Below, one piece after another: positions 62,437 through 64,000 of a stretch of 64,000 bases of DNA (position 1 is its first letter; each line of letters opens with the position of its first letter). The DNA is from WVYX01 sp039586815 (GTDB lineage Bacteria; Gemmatimonadota; Gemmatimonadetes; Gemmatimonadales; GWC2-71-9), in assembly GCA_039586815.1 (NCBI GenBank), contig JBDHJR010000003.1, forward strand, positions 1-64,000. The letters run 5' to 3'. The notes under the pieces were generated by a model, which saw only the letters and a list, made by a program, of their open reading frames with translations, ran no database searches and was not told the DNA's origin. The translations under genes and the position numbers were made by a program.

Positions 62437-63227
62437 ACCGCCACCTTCGCCTTGATGTGGGGGTGCGGGTCGTAGCCCTCGACCGTGAAGTCCTCGAAGG
62501 CGAAGTCGAAGATGGAGCGGACGTCCGGGTTGAGCTTCAGCGTGGGCAGCGGCCGGGGTTCGCGCGACAGCTGGAGCCGCGCCTGCTCGAGGTGATTGGT
62601 GTACAGGTGGGCGTCGCCGAAGGTGTGGATGAACTCGCCGGGCTCCAACTCGGTCGCCTGGGCGATCATCATCGTGAGCAGCGCGTAGGAGGCGATGTTG
62701 AAGGGGACGCCCAGGAACGTGTCCGCGCTGCGCTGGTAGAGCTGGCACGACAGCCGGCCCTGGCTCACGTAGAACTGGAACAGCACGTGGCACGGCAGCA
62801 GCGCCATTTGGGGAAGCTCCGCGACGTTCCACGCACTCACGATGATGCGGCGCGAGTCCGGGTCCTCCCGGACCTGTTGGACGGCACGAGAGATCTGGTC
62901 GATCCGCTCGCCGCTCGGCGCCGGCCAGGAGCGCCACTGCGCTCCGTAGACGGGCCCCAGGTCACCCTGCTCGTCGGCCCACTCATCCCAGATGCGAACG
63001 CCGCGCTCCTTGAGGTACGCGACGTTGGTGTCTCCCTGCAGGAACCAGAGGAGCTCGTGGATGATCGACTTCAGGTGGAGCTTCTTCGTGGTGACCAGCG
63101 GGAAGCCGTCGCCCAGGTCGAACCGCATCTGGTAGCCGAACACGCTGAGCGTGCCGGTGCCGGTGCGGTCCCGCTTCGGCTCTCCATCGTCCAGGATGTG
63201 CTGCAGCAAGTCGAGATACTGTCTCAT
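62433..63227 (-). CDS. thyA: Thymidylate synthase
   Basis: A 264-residue thymidylate synthase that methylates dUMP to dTMP. The catalytic Cys lies in LPCHVLFQFYV, with RRIIVSAWNV before it; SCQLYQRSADTFLGVPFN and the terminal HPHIKAKVAV are classical. The length equals that of the E. coli enzyme. The ATG at 63227 begins RQYLDLLQHIL. It overlaps folA by four bases and shares its operon. Confidence 0.97.
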   Translation of the reverse strand: MRQYLDLLQHILDDGEPKRDRTGTGTLSVFGYQMRFDLGDGFPLVTTKKLHLKSIIHELLWFLQGDTNVAYLKERGVRIWDEWADEQGDLGPVYGAQWRSWPAPSGERIDQISRAVQQVREDPDSRRIIVSAWNVAELPQMALLPCHVLFQFYVSQGRLSCQLYQRSADTFLGVPFNIASYALLTMMIAQATELEPGEFIHTFGDAHLYTNHLEQARLQLSREPRPLPTLKLNPDVRSIFDFAFEDFTVEGYDPHPHIKAKVAV

Positions 63228-63244
63228 GGCGCCGTATCCACTAT

Positions 63245-64000
63245 TTACCGCCGATCGCTCCCGGCGGGCAACTGCGCCGCCGCACCGGCGAGGTGCCGGA
63301 AATAGGCGCGGACGAGCAGGTTGCTGGGGGCGATGAGCCGCGTGGTCGCGATCGTCCGGTACACCTCGCCTCTCGTGATCTTGACCTTGTGAGCGGGGTC
63401 GAGCAGGCGAGGGTCGCGCTCCGCGAGGTGCAGGGTGCGGACCGCGAAGAAGAGCGAGGTCAGGCAGAAGAGCCGGATGCCGTACTGGCGGCGCGGCAGT
63501 GTGGTCGAGTAGCGCAGCGCGTCGTCCAGGTGGCCCTTGGTCTTCTCGATCAGCAGCCGCATCACGCGGCGTCCCTCATCCCGGTGCTGCTCGTCCTGTA
63601 GCTCCTCCGGCTCGATGCCCACGGCGTCACACAGCTGTCGGGGAATGAAGCTCCACCCGCGGCGCCGATCATCGGCTACGTCCTTGATGATGTTCGTGAG
63701 CTGCAAGCCCAGGCCGAAGCTCGTGGCCAGCCCATCCAACCGGTCGTAGCGGTCGGGATCGTGCGGGGAATCGTGCAGGCGAAACAGCTGGGTCAGCAGG
63801 TGTCCCACCGTACCGGCCACGTAGTAGCAATACCGGTCCAGCTCCTCGATCGTCGCGAGGGTTGCCAGGTGCTTGCCGTCCGCGTCGCGGCGCACGAACT
63901 CAGCCATCCCGGAACTCATCTCCTGCACCCACGGCCGGATGGCGTCCTGCTGCTGCTGCGGCAGGCGGCGGAATTCCCGCAGCACCGAGTCGGCTTCGCG
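63245..64000 (-). CDS. Squalene/phytoene synthase-family protein, truncated by window edge
   Basis: The C-terminal 251 residues of a trans-isoprenyl diphosphate synthase; the reading frame stays open to the window end. Visible motifs are YCYYVAGTVGHLLTQLF, LGLQLTNIIKDVADDRRRG (second Asp-rich site, DVADD) and WSFIPRQLCDAVGI. It condenses two prenyl diphosphates head to head, towards hopanoid, squalene or carotenoid products. The N-terminal Asp-rich motif lies outside the window, so the branch cannot be fixed. Its stop is 17 bases upstream of thyA. Confidence 0.88.
   Translation of the reverse strand, partial: READSVLREFRRLPQQQQDAIRPWVQEMSSGMAEFVRRDADGKHLATLATIEELDRYCYYVAGTVGHLLTQLFRLHDSPHDPDRYDRLDGLATSFGLGLQLTNIIKDVADDRRRGWSFIPRQLCDAVGIEPEELQDEQHRDEGRRVMRLLIEKTKGHLDDALRYSTTLPRRQYGIRLFCLTSLFFAVRTLHLAERDPRLLDPAHKVKITRGEVYRTIATTRLIAPSNLLVRAYFRHLAGAAAQLPAGSDRR

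Noticed and set aside
62437..62937. Upstream extension of folA
   Set aside because: It overlaps thyA in another frame and is Arg/His/Pro-rich; DHFR length is normal from the CTG at 62436.

Overview
The window is a GC-rich, densely packed bacterial chromosome segment with about 60 protein genes. I see no tRNA, rRNA, CRISPR array, insertion sequence or intact prophage. Lipobox and Sec signals, outer-membrane-type beta-barrels, a clade II (Sec-exported) nitrous oxide reductase cluster, a ba3-type oxidase and secreted peptidases point to a diderm, aerobic to facultatively denitrifying heterotroph. A member of the Gemmatimonadota or a related lineage is my best guess. That is inference from gene content, not a computed placement.

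Region by region. 10-9446: exported agmatinase-like ureohydrolase, HEAT-repeat protein, M20 hydrolase, PAP2 phosphatase, EEP-family hydrolase, Acr3 arsenite pump and a small lipoprotein. 9518-9879: frameshifted C-terminal relic of a phage or contractile-injection tail sheath. 9839-16999: second PAP2 protein, two barrels, overlapping creatininase/racemase pair, TPR protein, two isoprenylcysteine-methyltransferase-like proteins in this and the next block, tryptophanase. 17117-21262: iron block, with a barrel gene under a DtxR-like site, a membrane-anchored DtxR-FeoA-FeoA protein and FeoB. 21858-30551: nos cluster (nosZ, membrane protein, nosD, nosF, nosY), a divergent NsrR-like Rrf2 regulator, two c-type cytochromes and an unusual glycosyltransferase lying in frame behind nosY. 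30663-34045: OmpR/histidine kinase pair plus a GAF histidine kinase. 34145-35604: two ZIP transporters in tandem.

35670-39334: ba3 oxidase (subunits I, II and a 46-residue subunit IIa) with CBS and universal stress proteins. 39762-46840: beta-CASP nuclease, prolyl oligopeptidase and a large hybrid kinase. 46853-55694: DoxX/DUF3179 pair, an SDR/glycosyltransferase/antiporter operon, aldo-keto reductase, aldehyde dehydrogenase and an SDR. 55819-57915: EF-G-like GTPase. 57967-61830: a four-gene operon of two ATP-grasp ligases, a GNAT acetyltransferase and a lysine 2,3-aminomutase with its own recognisable promoter; this is the best candidate for an uncharacterised pathway. 61951-64000: folA, thyA and a truncated squalene/phytoene synthase.

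Genes often overlap by ATGA, GTGA or TGATG junctions, so many runs are operons. Two genes (the second ATP-grasp ligase and folA) appear to start at CTG inside CTGA overlaps, and several single genes seem to be leaderless.
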